Below are positions 38,692-47,180 of a DNA stretch of 64,000 nucleotides, piece after piece (position 1 is the stretch's first letter; each line of letters starts with the position of its first letter). The notes under the pieces were generated by a model. The model saw only the letters and a list, made by a program, of their open reading frames with translations. It was not told where the DNA came from and did no database searches. The DNA comes from a bacterium HR28. GTDB lineage: Bacteria > Chloroflexota > Chloroflexia > Thermomicrobiales > Thermomicrobiaceae. The translations under genes were made by a program, and so were the position numbers. The DNA lies in NCBI GenBank assembly GCA_002898255.1, contig BEIE01000001.1:310001-374000 (forward strand), written 5' to 3'.

Positions 38692-40392
38692 ATGCGTCCA
38701 TTGACACGCCGACGTTTCCTGGGGATCACGGCAGGAACGATCGCTTCGGCATTGCTTGTCGCTTGTCGTAGTGGTCAAGCGCAGGTCACGCCAACGGTGG
38801 CACCGGCCGTCGGGACACCTGAGCCGACAAATACTCCGGTCGCCATGCCAACGGCTGTCATGGAAGTCACCCCAACCCCAACGACAGAAGCTGTCCGGCG
38901 CGGTGGCATCCTCCGCATGAACCTGCCAGGCGATCCAGCCAATCTTGACCTGCATCAAGCGACCACAAGCACCGACCTGTGGTGCGTTGCCCCCTGCTTG
39001 GAGACATTGCTCGAGTTTGACCCGAACGACCAAACCAAGATCCTTCCTTGCCTTGCCCAGCGGTGGGAGGTCTCGTCGGACGGACTTACCTACACCTTCT
39101 ATCTTCGGCAAGGTGTCCGGTTCCACGATGGCAGCCCCTTCACCAGCAAGGACGTCCAAGTCAATTTCCAGCGCATCATGAACCCACCCGAAGGGGTCAA
39201 CAGCCCCCGCGGCGTCTTCTTCAATACCGTCTCCCAAATCGAAACCCCCGACGACTTCACCGTCCGCTTCCTCCTCTCCCAACCCGACCCCGCCTTGCTC
39301 TACAACGTCGCCATCCCCTGGACCGGTATCTACCCCGCCCACCTCATCGAGTCCGGCGCCGACCTCCGCGATACCAAGAACATCATCGGCACCGGCCCCT
39401 TCAAGTTCAAAAGCTATACCCCAGGGGTCTCCTATGAACTCGAACGGAATCCGAACTACTGGGCGCCTGATCTACCCTATCTCGACGGCATTGTCTTCTA
39501 CCCGATGGCCGATCCGAACGTCGCTGCGCAAGCCCTGATCGCCGGCCAGATCCACTTGAACCGCGGATTGGGAGTTCCTCCGCTCGATCTCTTTGAGGGG
39601 CACAGCGATATCCGCGTCGTCGGCGTGCCAACGACGCTGGTCTGGCGACTTGTACTGAACGGGCGACAGTTCGAACCCTTCAAGGATCCCCGGGTACGGG
39701 AAGCGATCAGCCTGGCGATCGACCGTGATGCGATGATCGAAATCGGCACCGAAGGGCGCAGCGTCCTCTCCGGTTGGATGCACCCATATGGCGCTTGGGC
39801 GCTCCCTGAAGAACGGGTCCGGCAGGCACGCGGGTTTGGGAAGGATAAGTCTGCAGACATCGAACGAGCGAAGCAACTTCTTGCCGAAGCTGGCTTCCCG
39901 AATGGGTTCGATGTCGAACTCCTGGCGTTCGCGCTTGGCACTCCTGTGACACAGAGCCTCGTCGCTGACCAACTCGGTCAGATCGGGATCCGGGTGACAG
40001 TCGCAAACTTACAGCTCGGCGAATATGTGCAGCGGGTCGTAGCGCGAGAGTTCCAGATGTCACTCGGGTTCAATGCACCGTGGGTTGACGAGCCGAAGTC
40101 AACGTTCGCTGCGTGGGTCACTGATAATGAGCAGGCGAGCCTCACAGGTCTCTGGTCACAGGAGCTGATCCAGCTCTACCAGCAGATCGATCGAGAGCTC
40201 GATCTTCAAAAGCGCAAGCAGTTGACGCAGGAACTCGATTTCCGCACGCTTGACGATCCGGCTTTCGGCATGATCTACCTGTTTCGCCCAGTCATCTGGC
40301 ATATCTATCGCCCAGGCGTGCTCGCGGGCTGGACGCCACAACCGAACTACAACCTCACCGAGAAGCACGCAACAACTTGGTTGCGTAGCTGA
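38692..40392 (+). CDS. ABC transporter peptide-binding lipoprotein, copy A
   Basis: The 566-residue protein starts with a Tat-like motif (TRRRFLG) and a lipobox LVAC with Cys25, so it is anchored to the outer face of the membrane. A Pro/Thr linker (about 30-65) follows. The rest is a family 5 (DppA/OppA) binding protein: FYLRQGVRFHDGSPFTSKDV, GTGPFKFKSY, LERNPNYWAPDLPYLDGI. A strong ribosome-binding site (GGGGGGAGGATGGC) precedes the ATG. It has its own promoter and a terminator after it. It is a tandem paralogue of 41193-42890, with a near-identical internal block. Confidence 0.9.
   Translation: MRPLTRRRFLGITAGTIASALLVACRSGQAQVTPTVAPAVGTPEPTNTPVAMPTAVMEVTPTPTTEAVRRGGILRMNLPGDPANLDLHQATTSTDLWCVAPCLETLLEFDPNDQTKILPCLAQRWEVSSDGLTYTFYLRQGVRFHDGSPFTSKDVQVNFQRIMNPPEGVNSPRGVFFNTVSQIETPDDFTVRFLLSQPDPALLYNVAIPWTGIYPAHLIESGADLRDTKNIIGTGPFKFKSYTPGVSYELERNPNYWAPDLPYLDGIVFYPMADPNVAAQALIAGQIHLNRGLGVPPLDLFEGHSDIRVVGVPTTLVWRLVLNGRQFEPFKDPRVREAISLAIDRDAMIEIGTEGRSVLSGWMHPYGAWALPEERVRQARGFGKDKSADIERAKQLLAEAGFPNGFDVELLAFALGTPVTQSLVADQLGQIGIRVTVANLQLGEYVQRVVAREFQMSLGFNAPWVDEPKSTFAAWVTDNEQASLTGLWSQELIQLYQQIDRELDLQKRKQLTQELDFRTLDDPAFGMIYLFRPVIWHIYRPGVLAGWTPQPNYNLTEKHATTWLRS
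39088..39428 (+). repeat. Near-identical 341-bp block shared with the paralogue (copy A)
   Basis: This block matches 41589-41929 with only four differences that I can find, while flanking parts of the two genes differ clearly at the DNA level. Third codon positions inside the block are almost all C. It encodes the conserved FYLRQGV...GTGPFKFKSYTPGV region. Confidence 0.85.
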
Positions 40393-40438
40393 GACACTCT
40401 GGCGGTGGTCAAATTCCTGTGCCGCCTGCGTCAAACCG

Positions 40439-40476
40439 ACACCGGGCCTGCTCACACCTACGGGTAGGCCCGGTGT
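40439..40476 (+). terminator. Terminator after peptide-binding protein A
   Basis: An 11-bp stem, ACACCGGGCCT with AGGCCCGGTGT, encloses a 16-base loop and is followed by TTCCTTT. It lies 47 bases after the stop codon and separates copy A from the second ABC cluster. Confidence 0.8.
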
Positions 40477-41106
40477 TTCCTTTCACTCCTGCGCTCTTCT
40501 TGCCACCTCCCAATGAGTTGCTCCAATGCCCTGGCGTCGACCGTATCGCTCCCGCGCGAATGGGCCGCCACAGTACAGCGGCTCCCGTTTGCCTTACCCC
40601 ATTCCCGGGACTAGACCACTTCACGCCGAGCTCCACTCGTCTCTCATCGACGGGTCAGCGTGTATCGTTTCGTCTCCCGGAACCTTTTTGCACGCCGCAC
40701 CACTGACCGCCGCCTCCTCCGCTTCCACTGCAAAGCGGTCCATGAGTGATCCTCGGCTGGTGCCTGGCGGAATTACCCCACTACCTGTTACCACCTCGCC
40801 CTGTGCCTCCACCCTGCTCCATCATCGCACATAAGTTAGGACCCACTACTCTTGGTCCCTTGCCACCACGCGACGACGCGTCAACCGATACAGCTCAACT
40901 CCCGGTCTCATGGCCCACAACGCACTCGCGCCGTATTCCTCTCGCGGCATGAGAATAACGGGTACTGTCCCGCGTCTCCGCGTTCAAGCTCAAACTAACC
41001 TGTTCAGCATAGCCGAACGCCGCCAACATGAGTGCCTAGCAAGCCATCACTGCTGAACAGTTTGGAGAAGACGGCCGACTTAGCCATTCAGGTCCCACGC
41101 GAGATC
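40477..41106. other. Intergenic stretch between the two binding-protein genes
   Basis: No supported gene: the open frames are short, Pro/Ser/Thr-rich and lack ribosome-binding sites. I see no repeat or RNA structure. Confidence 0.4.
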
Positions 41107-41135
41107 TTGACAGCGAAAAGGGGACGAGTTAATCT
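41107..41135 (+). promoter_or_regulatory. Promoter of peptide ABC operon
   Basis: TTGACA (41107-41112), 17 bases, TAATCT (41130-41135). It is the same arrangement as at 38603-38631 and is followed by a related 5' leader. Confidence 0.65.
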
Positions 41136-41192
41136 CTGAACCAGCATCCGCAAGCGTACTCGGTGAGCGGTACAACGTGAAGGAGGAGAGAC

Positions 41193-42890
41193 ATGCGTAC
41201 CTGGACCAGGCGTCGCTTCCTTAGCACCACGGCGGGAGCTCTGGCTTCGGCACTCTTGGTTGCATGTCGCGGCGGCCAGCCTGAGCCGACTCCAGCACCC
41301 ACTACAGCTCCAGCCGCACCCTCCCCAACAACGCCACCTGTATCCTTGCCTACCCCAGTTATGGAAGTCACACCAACCCCGACGACAGAAGCTGTCCGGC
41401 GCGGCGGCATCCTCCACTTCAATCTGCCCGGCGATCCGACAAACCTCGATCTGCACCAGGCCACCACAAGCACCGACCTCTGGTGTATCGGCCCCTGCTT
41501 CGACACGCTACTCCAGTTCGATCCCCATGATCAGACCAAGATCTTGCCTGACCTTGCGATCCGGTGGGATGTCTCCGCGGACGGTATGACCTACACCTTC
41601 TATCTTCGGCAAGGTGTTCAGTTCCACGATGGCAGCCCCTTCACCAGCAAGGACGTCCAAGTCAATTTCCAGCGCATCATGAACCCACCCCAAGGAGTCA
41701 ACAGCCCCCGCGGCGTCTTCTTCAATACCGTCTCCCAAATCGAAACCCCCGACGACTTCACCGTCCGCTTCCTCCTCTCCCAACCCGACCCCGCCTTGCT
41801 CTACAACGTCGCCATCCCCTGGACCGGTATCTACCCCGCCCACCTCATCGAGTCCGGCGCCGACCTCCGCGATACCAAGAACATCATCGGCACCGGCCCC
41901 TTCAAGTTCAAAAGCTATACCCCAGGGGTTGCCTTTGAGCTCGAACGGAATCCCAACTACTTTGACAAGGATCTGCCGTACCTCGACGGCATCGTTGGGC
42001 ACCCAATGACTGACTGGAACGCCGTCGCGCAGGCGTTCTTGGCTGGCCAGCTGCACCTGTATCGCTCGCTCACCACCCCGCCGTTGGATCTCTTCCAAGG
42101 CAAGGCCGACATCCAGGTCGTCGGCGTCCCAACGACGCTCGTCTGGCGCCTCATCCTCAACGCGAGAAAGTTCGAGCCATTCAAGGACGAGCGGGTCCGC
42201 CAGGCAATTAGCCTCGCCCTGGATCGCGAGGCGATGATCCAAGCGATGACCGAAGGGCGCAGCGTCCTCTCCGGTTGGATGCACCCATATGGCGCCTGGG
42301 CGCTCCCTGAAGAACGGGTCCGGCAGGCACGCGGTTTTGGAAAGGACAAAGAGGCCGATCGCCAACAGGCCAAGCAGCTCCTGGCGGAAGCTGGCTTCCC
42401 CAACGGACTGGAGTTCGAGCTCCTTGCCTTTAACCTGGATGTCACGACTCCCAGCCTTATAGCCGATCAGCTTGCACAAGTTGGGATTAAGGCAAATGTC
42501 CAAATCCTCCAGCTTGGTGAGTACGTCCAGCGCATCGTCGCCCGCGAGTATCAAGTGGCACTCGGCTTCAACGCACCATGGGTCGATGAGCCAAAGTCAA
42601 CGTTTGGCGCCTGGATTACCAACAACGAGAACGTGAGCCTGACCGGTCTGTGGTCAGACGAGCTCATCCAGCTATACCAGCAGATTGAGCGTGAGCTGGA
42701 CGTGGAAAAGCGTAAGCAGATGACACATGAACTTGATTTCCGAACCCTGGATGAGATCTCCTTTGGTATGGTCTATGTCTACCGGCCGGTCATCTGGCAT
42801 GTCTTCCGTCCGGGTATCCTGGCCAACTGGACGCCACAGCCGAACTACAACCTGACGGAGAAGCACGCAACAACCTGGCTCCGCTCCTGA
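41193..42890 (+). CDS. ABC transporter peptide-binding lipoprotein, copy B
   Basis: The 565-residue protein is a paralogue of 38692-40392 with the same Tat-like TRRRFLS motif, LVAC lipobox (Cys25), Pro/Thr linker and family 5 binding domain. Ligand-contact regions outside the shared block have diverged (VGHPMTDWNAVAQAFLAGQL against VFYPMADPNVAAQALIAGQI), so the two probably bind different ligands. Two permease genes follow in the same direction, 55 bases downstream. ATP-binding subunits are missing from the cluster. Confidence 0.9.
   Translation: MRTWTRRRFLSTTAGALASALLVACRGGQPEPTPAPTTAPAAPSPTTPPVSLPTPVMEVTPTPTTEAVRRGGILHFNLPGDPTNLDLHQATTSTDLWCIGPCFDTLLQFDPHDQTKILPDLAIRWDVSADGMTYTFYLRQGVQFHDGSPFTSKDVQVNFQRIMNPPQGVNSPRGVFFNTVSQIETPDDFTVRFLLSQPDPALLYNVAIPWTGIYPAHLIESGADLRDTKNIIGTGPFKFKSYTPGVAFELERNPNYFDKDLPYLDGIVGHPMTDWNAVAQAFLAGQLHLYRSLTTPPLDLFQGKADIQVVGVPTTLVWRLILNARKFEPFKDERVRQAISLALDREAMIQAMTEGRSVLSGWMHPYGAWALPEERVRQARGFGKDKEADRQQAKQLLAEAGFPNGLEFELLAFNLDVTTPSLIADQLAQVGIKANVQILQLGEYVQRIVAREYQVALGFNAPWVDEPKSTFGAWITNNENVSLTGLWSDELIQLYQQIERELDVEKRKQMTHELDFRTLDEISFGMVYVYRPVIWHVFRPGILANWTPQPNYNLTEKHATTWLRS
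41589..41929 (+). repeat. Near-identical 341-bp block shared with the paralogue (copy B)
   Basis: Partner of the block at 39088-39428, at a constant offset of 2501 bases with no gaps. Confidence 0.85.
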
Positions 42891-42945
42891 TGCCAGTGGA
42901 GTGGGCGCAGCAGGGTTGGAGGGCGACTCGGAAAGGCAGACGACG

Positions 42946-43908
42946 ATGTTCCTGCAATATCTCGCTCGGCGAGCGATCGGCGGTTTCCTGGTCGTCCTAT
43001 TAGCCACCTTCGTCGTTTTCGTGTTCATCCGGGTGGCCGGAGACCCTGCTGCGTTGATTGTTGGCGGTACAGGGGAAAATATCACCATTAACCCCGAGCG
43101 TGTTGCTCAGGTGCGGCAACAGCTGGGTCTCGATAAACCGCTTATTCTCCAGTTCGTTGACTTTCTTGCTGGTCTCATTACCGGGGGGCTTGGGAATTCG
43201 TTCGTCACGGGGCGGCCGATCGCGGACGAACTCCGCGTTCGGCTGCCTCTCACAATCGAGATCGCCCTCTTGTCTGAGTTCACCGCCTGGATTTTCGCGC
43301 TCCCACTCGGGCTGTTCAGTGCGCTCCGGCGTGGACGCTTCACTGAAGCCCTCACAAGGATTTTCTTCTTTGTCGCCTCTGCAGTACCCGCCTACTGGCT
43401 AGGGCTACTCGTTCTCATCTTCGTTCTCCTGACATTTGGCTGGCGTCCACCACTTGGCCTCGTTCCCCCAACACAAAACCTCTGGGTCCATCTCCAGCAA
43501 ATCGCCCTTCCTATCCTTGTGCTCGGCTTCGTCTTGGCGGCAGGCCTCGTCCGCTTCATCCGGAATGCAGTCCTGGAGGTACTCCAAGAGCCGTTTGTCC
43601 AGGTTGCTCGCGCGAAGGGGCTTGCCGAATCAACGGTCGTCATGCGACACGTGTTGCGCAACGCCTTCGCGCCGACGCTCGCCTTCTCCGGCCTGCGCGT
43701 CGGCTACCTCTTGGGCGGTGTGGTCATTGTCGAGACGACCTTCAACCTCCCGGGGCTTGGGCTCTTCTTCGTCGAGGCTGTCGCCCGGCGAGATTTCCCG
43801 GTCATCCAGATCGCTGTCCTCATCCTAGGAACCGCTTTCGTCATCATCAACCTCTTGACGGATATCGCTTGTTCGCTGATAGATCCCCGGTTGCGCGAGA
43901 GGGGCTAA
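42946..43908 (+). CDS. Peptide ABC transporter permease, DppB type
   Basis: The 320-residue protein begins with the DppB-type first helix (LARRAIGGFLVVLLATFVVFVFIRVAGDPA) and has about six membrane segments. The permease EAA-like loop reads VARAKGLAESTVVMRHVLRNAFAP and contacts the ATPase. ATG 42946 follows GGAAAGGCAG; an upstream frame from 42901 lacks family similarity. The next permease starts three bases after its stop. Confidence 0.92.
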   Translation: MFLQYLARRAIGGFLVVLLATFVVFVFIRVAGDPAALIVGGTGENITINPERVAQVRQQLGLDKPLILQFVDFLAGLITGGLGNSFVTGRPIADELRVRLPLTIEIALLSEFTAWIFALPLGLFSALRRGRFTEALTRIFFFVASAVPAYWLGLLVLIFVLLTFGWRPPLGLVPPTQNLWVHLQQIALPILVLGFVLAAGLVRFIRNAVLEVLQEPFVQVARAKGLAESTVVMRHVLRNAFAPTLAFSGLRVGYLLGGVVIVETTFNLPGLGLFFVEAVARRDFPVIQIAVLILGTAFVIINLLTDIACSLIDPRLRERG

Positions 43909-43911
43909 ACC

Positions 43912-44790
43912 ATGGCTGAAGCTGTCGCGACACCGATAGCCCGCGAGCGAGTGTCGGCCGTACGACGGCGTATTCCTTGGGTCGGGATCACCATCGTAGC
44001 TCTCCTCACGCTCATTGTCCTTACCGGACTTGTTGGCCCCTCGGTGAATTCACGATCCCCAACTGCGACGAATGCCATGGCCCGGCTCAAGCCGCCGTCC
44101 ATGCAGTACCCCTTTGGGACCGACGAGCTTGGCCGCGACATTTTCACCCGCGCCCTCTACGGGCTTCGCACAACGCTCCTTATCGCCGTTCCTGGTGGGC
44201 TCCTGGGGACAGTTGTCGGCACGCTGCTTGGACTCATCGGCGGTTATCGTCGTGGCATCGTCGACTTTCTTCTCCAACGGGGCGTCGAGCTCGTCACTGC
44301 CATTCCCTCGCTCGTGGTTGCAAGTGTCGTTGTTGCCGTCCTTGGCCCTGGACGTATCCAGCTGATTGGCGCGGTCGCCCTCTCGTTGACACCGGTCGGA
44401 GTTCGCGTCATGCGCGCCGCCACGCTTCGTGTTTCGGAATCGCTCTTCTGCGAGGCGGCGCGCGCACTCGGCGCGAGTCACTGGCGCATTATGCTTCGGC
44501 ACGTCTTGCCCAACTGCCTGGGGCCAGTTGCCGTCTTGGCATCACTCAATCTCGGGGCAGCAATCTTCGTTGAGACAGGCCTCAGCTTCCTTGGTCTCGG
44601 TGTGCAGCCCCCCAACCCCTCCCTTGGCAACATGCTGACCGGAGCAGCCTCACTGTACTTCTCACGGGCACCCTGGATGGTCATCTTCCCAGGTCTTATC
44701 GTGACGGTTCTCATCCTGTGCTTCAACATCCTTGGTGACATGCTGGCCGACTACTTCGATCCACGCCTCCGCAGCCAGACCAATGCGTAA
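43912..44790 (+). CDS. Peptide ABC transporter permease, DppC type
   Basis: The 292-residue protein has the DppC layout: a short cytoplasmic start, a first helix (WVGITIVALLTLIVLTGLV), the YPFGTDELGRDIFTR motif, five further helices and the loop EAARALGASHWRIMLRHVLPN. It should pair with the DppB-type protein. A GAGAGGGG ribosome-binding site lies inside the end of the preceding gene. A terminator follows at 44817. Confidence 0.92.
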   Translation: MAEAVATPIARERVSAVRRRIPWVGITIVALLTLIVLTGLVGPSVNSRSPTATNAMARLKPPSMQYPFGTDELGRDIFTRALYGLRTTLLIAVPGGLLGTVVGTLLGLIGGYRRGIVDFLLQRGVELVTAIPSLVVASVVVAVLGPGRIQLIGAVALSLTPVGVRVMRAATLRVSESLFCEAARALGASHWRIMLRHVLPNCLGPVAVLASLNLGAAIFVETGLSFLGLGVQPPNPSLGNMLTGAASLYFSRAPWMVIFPGLIVTVLILCFNILGDMLADYFDPRLRSQTNA

Positions 44791-44816
44791 TCACTGCAAA
44801 CGGCCACACTCCCAAG

Positions 44817-44845
44817 CCCGGGTTCCACAGCGGGACCTGGGTTTT
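44817..44845 (+). terminator. Terminator of peptide ABC operon
   Basis: The 10-bp stem CCCGGGTTCC with GGGACCTGGG (two G-U pairs) has a 5-base loop and is followed by TTTT. It lies 26 bases after the DppC-type stop. Confidence 0.75.
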
Positions 44846-45222
44846 CCGTTCACCCATCCGCGGCACCCCTCACTCCTCGCTCTACCGGCACAGGGTGCGA
44901 ATGGTCCTCGAGGGCTCGATGCCATCAGATGCGTAGATCCACACCTTTGACAATCCCCCTGGTCTGCCTTCGCGGGGCAGGCGGCACGGTGCTGTTTTCT
45001 GACCGAATTACTCGACCGTATGGCAGCGCTGCCCTGACGCAACCAACTCCCTCCGACACCCGGCTCGCGCTCGTGCTTGCCTTGCCTATACAGGCGCACA
45101 ATCCGCACTGAGACAGCCACGCACTCGACTCCACTGCTTTCCCGGTTGGGAATCAGCACGCCGCAGTCGGAAGAGGAGAGCCTTCAACCAGGTCTCGCCC
45201 TTCCTCCTCAAAGGTGGGCCAC
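44846..45222. other. Intergenic stretch before sugar ABC operon
   Basis: No supported gene, repeat or RNA is visible. Confidence 0.4.
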
Positions 45223-45251
45223 TTGCGCACTCACCCGATGTCTGGTACTGT
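45223..45251 (+). promoter_or_regulatory. Probable promoter of sugar ABC operon
   Basis: TTGCGC (45223-45228), 17 bases, TACTGT (45246-45251). The start codon is about 60 bases downstream. Confidence 0.45.
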
Positions 45252-45275
45252 AGTAGCGACTTCAGTGACGAGAAT

Positions 45276-45310
45276 CCGCGTCGTGACGCGGAGTGTTCGA
45301 AAGGTCGAAC
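45276..45310 (+). promoter_or_regulatory. Two tandem inverted repeats before the sugar permease gene
   Basis: CCGCGTC-GT-GACGCGG (45276-45291) and GTTCGA-AAGG-TCGAAC (45295-45310) lie between the promoter and ATG 45314. The loop of the second contains the AAGG ribosome-binding site. They could be a repressor operator or an RNA structure hiding the ribosome-binding site. Confidence 0.5.
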
Positions 45311-45313
45311 ATC

Positions 45314-46258
45314 ATGGCACTGCTCCGTACCGTTGAACGAACCAGCGTTCGGGCAGGGGTTCGACCAACGCGTCTTGGACGTGACTTTTGGCTGGGATAT
45401 GCCCTGACACTCCCTGCGTTTTTGGTCGTTGTCGGGCTTGTCGCTTATCCACTGGGCTACGCCTTTTGGCTTTCGCTTCAGGACATTAAGGTGGGCGGGC
45501 AAGGGCAGTTTGTTGGACTTGCCAACTACGCCCGTCTTCTCTTCGATCGCGACAGCCGAATCTATGGGCTCTTTTGGAATAGCGTCAAGGTGACCTTCCT
45601 TTACACTGGTGGTGCATTGGCTGGCAAGTTTATTATCGGTATGGTAAGCGCGTTAATTCTCAATGCACAGATTCGGGCTCGCCACTTCTGGCGTACTCTT
45701 CTCTTTGTTCCCTGGGCTATCCCAGCCGTCGTTTCCGCCTTTACCTGGCGTTGGATGTACAACGATGTCAACGGCGTCATCAATACCCTCTTGACCAACC
45801 TCGGTCTGGTTGATCGTCCCATTCTCTTCCTTGCCGATCCGAAGCTGGCACTCTGGTCTGTGCTCATTGCGGCAATCTGGCAAGGCGCTCCTTTCTGGAC
45901 AATGACCTTCCTAGCTGGCCTTCAAGCTATTCCTCGTGAACTTTATGAGGCCGCTGCCATTGATGGTGCAACACCATTCCAGCAATATTTCCGCATCACG
46001 CTCCCGCTTCTCACACCGGTTATCACCGTCACTGTTATGCTTTCAGCGATCTGGACTTCCAACGCCATCCAGTACGTCTATATCCTCACGAACGGTGGTC
46101 CAGCCAACGCCACCCAGACCTTCCCGCTCCTGGCCTATCACGAAGGTATGCAAGCGTACGATTTGGGAATTGCCTCGACGATCCCGCTAGTCTTCTTCCC
46201 TGTTTTCGCTGTTTTGATCTACTTCCTCACTCGGCGGATGCTCCGACAGGAAGGATAG
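45314..46258 (+). CDS. Sugar ABC transporter permease, MalF/UgpA type
   Basis: The 314-residue protein has about six membrane segments (first YALTLPAFLVVVGLVAYPLG), WNSVKVTFLYT, and the EAA loop ELYEAAAIDGATPFQQYFRITLP. This is typical of carbohydrate-uptake family 1 permeases. ATG 45314 is preferred over GTG 45293 because AAAGG lies at reasonable distance. The second permease starts four bases after the stop. Codon use looks slightly less GC-rich at third positions than in neighbouring operons. Confidence 0.9.
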   Translation: MALLRTVERTSVRAGVRPTRLGRDFWLGYALTLPAFLVVVGLVAYPLGYAFWLSLQDIKVGGQGQFVGLANYARLLFDRDSRIYGLFWNSVKVTFLYTGGALAGKFIIGMVSALILNAQIRARHFWRTLLFVPWAIPAVVSAFTWRWMYNDVNGVINTLLTNLGLVDRPILFLADPKLALWSVLIAAIWQGAPFWTMTFLAGLQAIPRELYEAAAIDGATPFQQYFRITLPLLTPVITVTVMLSAIWTSNAIQYVYILTNGGPANATQTFPLLAYHEGMQAYDLGIASTIPLVFFPVFAVLIYFLTRRMLRQEG

Positions 46259-46262
46259 GTCG

Positions 46263-47162
46263 ATGGCTGAAGCAGCTGGTCCTCTCGAGCGCGTTCGCCC
46301 CGCGGAACGGAGTCTCGGCCTGTGGTTAGCTCGCCGGAATCGCGGCTACTATATCATTGGCTACGCGGTACTACTCTTTCTTGCTCTCTGGACACTCTTC
46401 CCTGTTTACTGGCAATTGGCAACCTCCCTGCGCTCAGACGTCGATCTCTTCAGCTCAACAGTAACACTCATTCCTCGCATCATCACGACCGAACACTATG
46501 AAAAGATCCTCGGCCCTTCTTATCCCTTCTTGCGTCAACTTCGCAATAGCGCACTCGTTGCGCTAGCAACAACGGTTATTTCGACGCTCCTTGGCGCGAT
46601 GGCTGGTTATGCATTGACCCGCCTCCGCTTTGCGGGACGGACTGTTCTCGCCCGACTGCTTGTCTACGCCTATCTTGCGCCGGGCACGATTCTCTTTATT
46701 CCGATCTTCGTCATGATGAGCCGACTCGGGTTGCGTGACAACCTCGTCGGGCTGACCTTGGCGTATCTCACGTTCACTGTACCCTTCGCCACCTGGATGC
46801 TGATGGGCTATTTCCGGACTCTCCCGATCGAGCTTGAAGAGGCTGCTCTGATCGATGGAGCAAGCCGCTGGCAGATCCTCTGGCGGATTATGGTTCCGCT
46901 CTCAGGACCAGCCCTGGTGGTAGCTGCTGTGTTCGCCTTTACGCTCTCGTGGAACGAATTTCTGTACGCACTTGTCTTGCTCCAAAAACAGGAAGTCATG
47001 ACGGCGCCGGTCGGACTCTCCGCCTATGTGATTGGCGACCAGTACTACTGGGGTCAGATGATGGCAGCAGCGACGATCATGTCACTTCCTCCACTGGTGG
47101 TCTACCTGTTCGGACAGCGTTGGGTGATTGCCGGCTGGACGAGCGGAGCGGTCAAGGACTAG
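46263..47162 (+). CDS. Sugar ABC transporter permease, MalG/UgpE type
   Basis: The 299-residue protein has the MalG layout: a first helix (YIIGYAVLLFLALWTLFPVYWQ), then FLRQLRNSALVALATTVIST. The EAA loop ELEEAALIDGASRWQILWRIMVPLS follows, and the C-terminus ends with FGQRWVIAGWTSGAVKD. It pairs with the upstream MalF-type subunit. AGGAAGGATAGG inside the previous gene end is the ribosome-binding site. Confidence 0.92.
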   Translation: MAEAAGPLERVRPAERSLGLWLARRNRGYYIIGYAVLLFLALWTLFPVYWQLATSLRSDVDLFSSTVTLIPRIITTEHYEKILGPSYPFLRQLRNSALVALATTVISTLLGAMAGYALTRLRFAGRTVLARLLVYAYLAPGTILFIPIFVMMSRLGLRDNLVGLTLAYLTFTVPFATWMLMGYFRTLPIELEEAALIDGASRWQILWRIMVPLSGPALVVAAVFAFTLSWNEFLYALVLLQKQEVMTAPVGLSAYVIGDQYYWGQMMAAATIMSLPPLVVYLFGQRWVIAGWTSGAVKD

Positions 47163-47180
47163 GCCGAGAGGAGGAGAACC

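Noticed and set aside
38317-39342. 341-codon minus-strand frame opposite the peptide-binding protein, and the similar one at 41508-42554
   Set aside because: Antisense shadows of two well supported genes; their mutual similarity only reflects the similarity of the paralogues.
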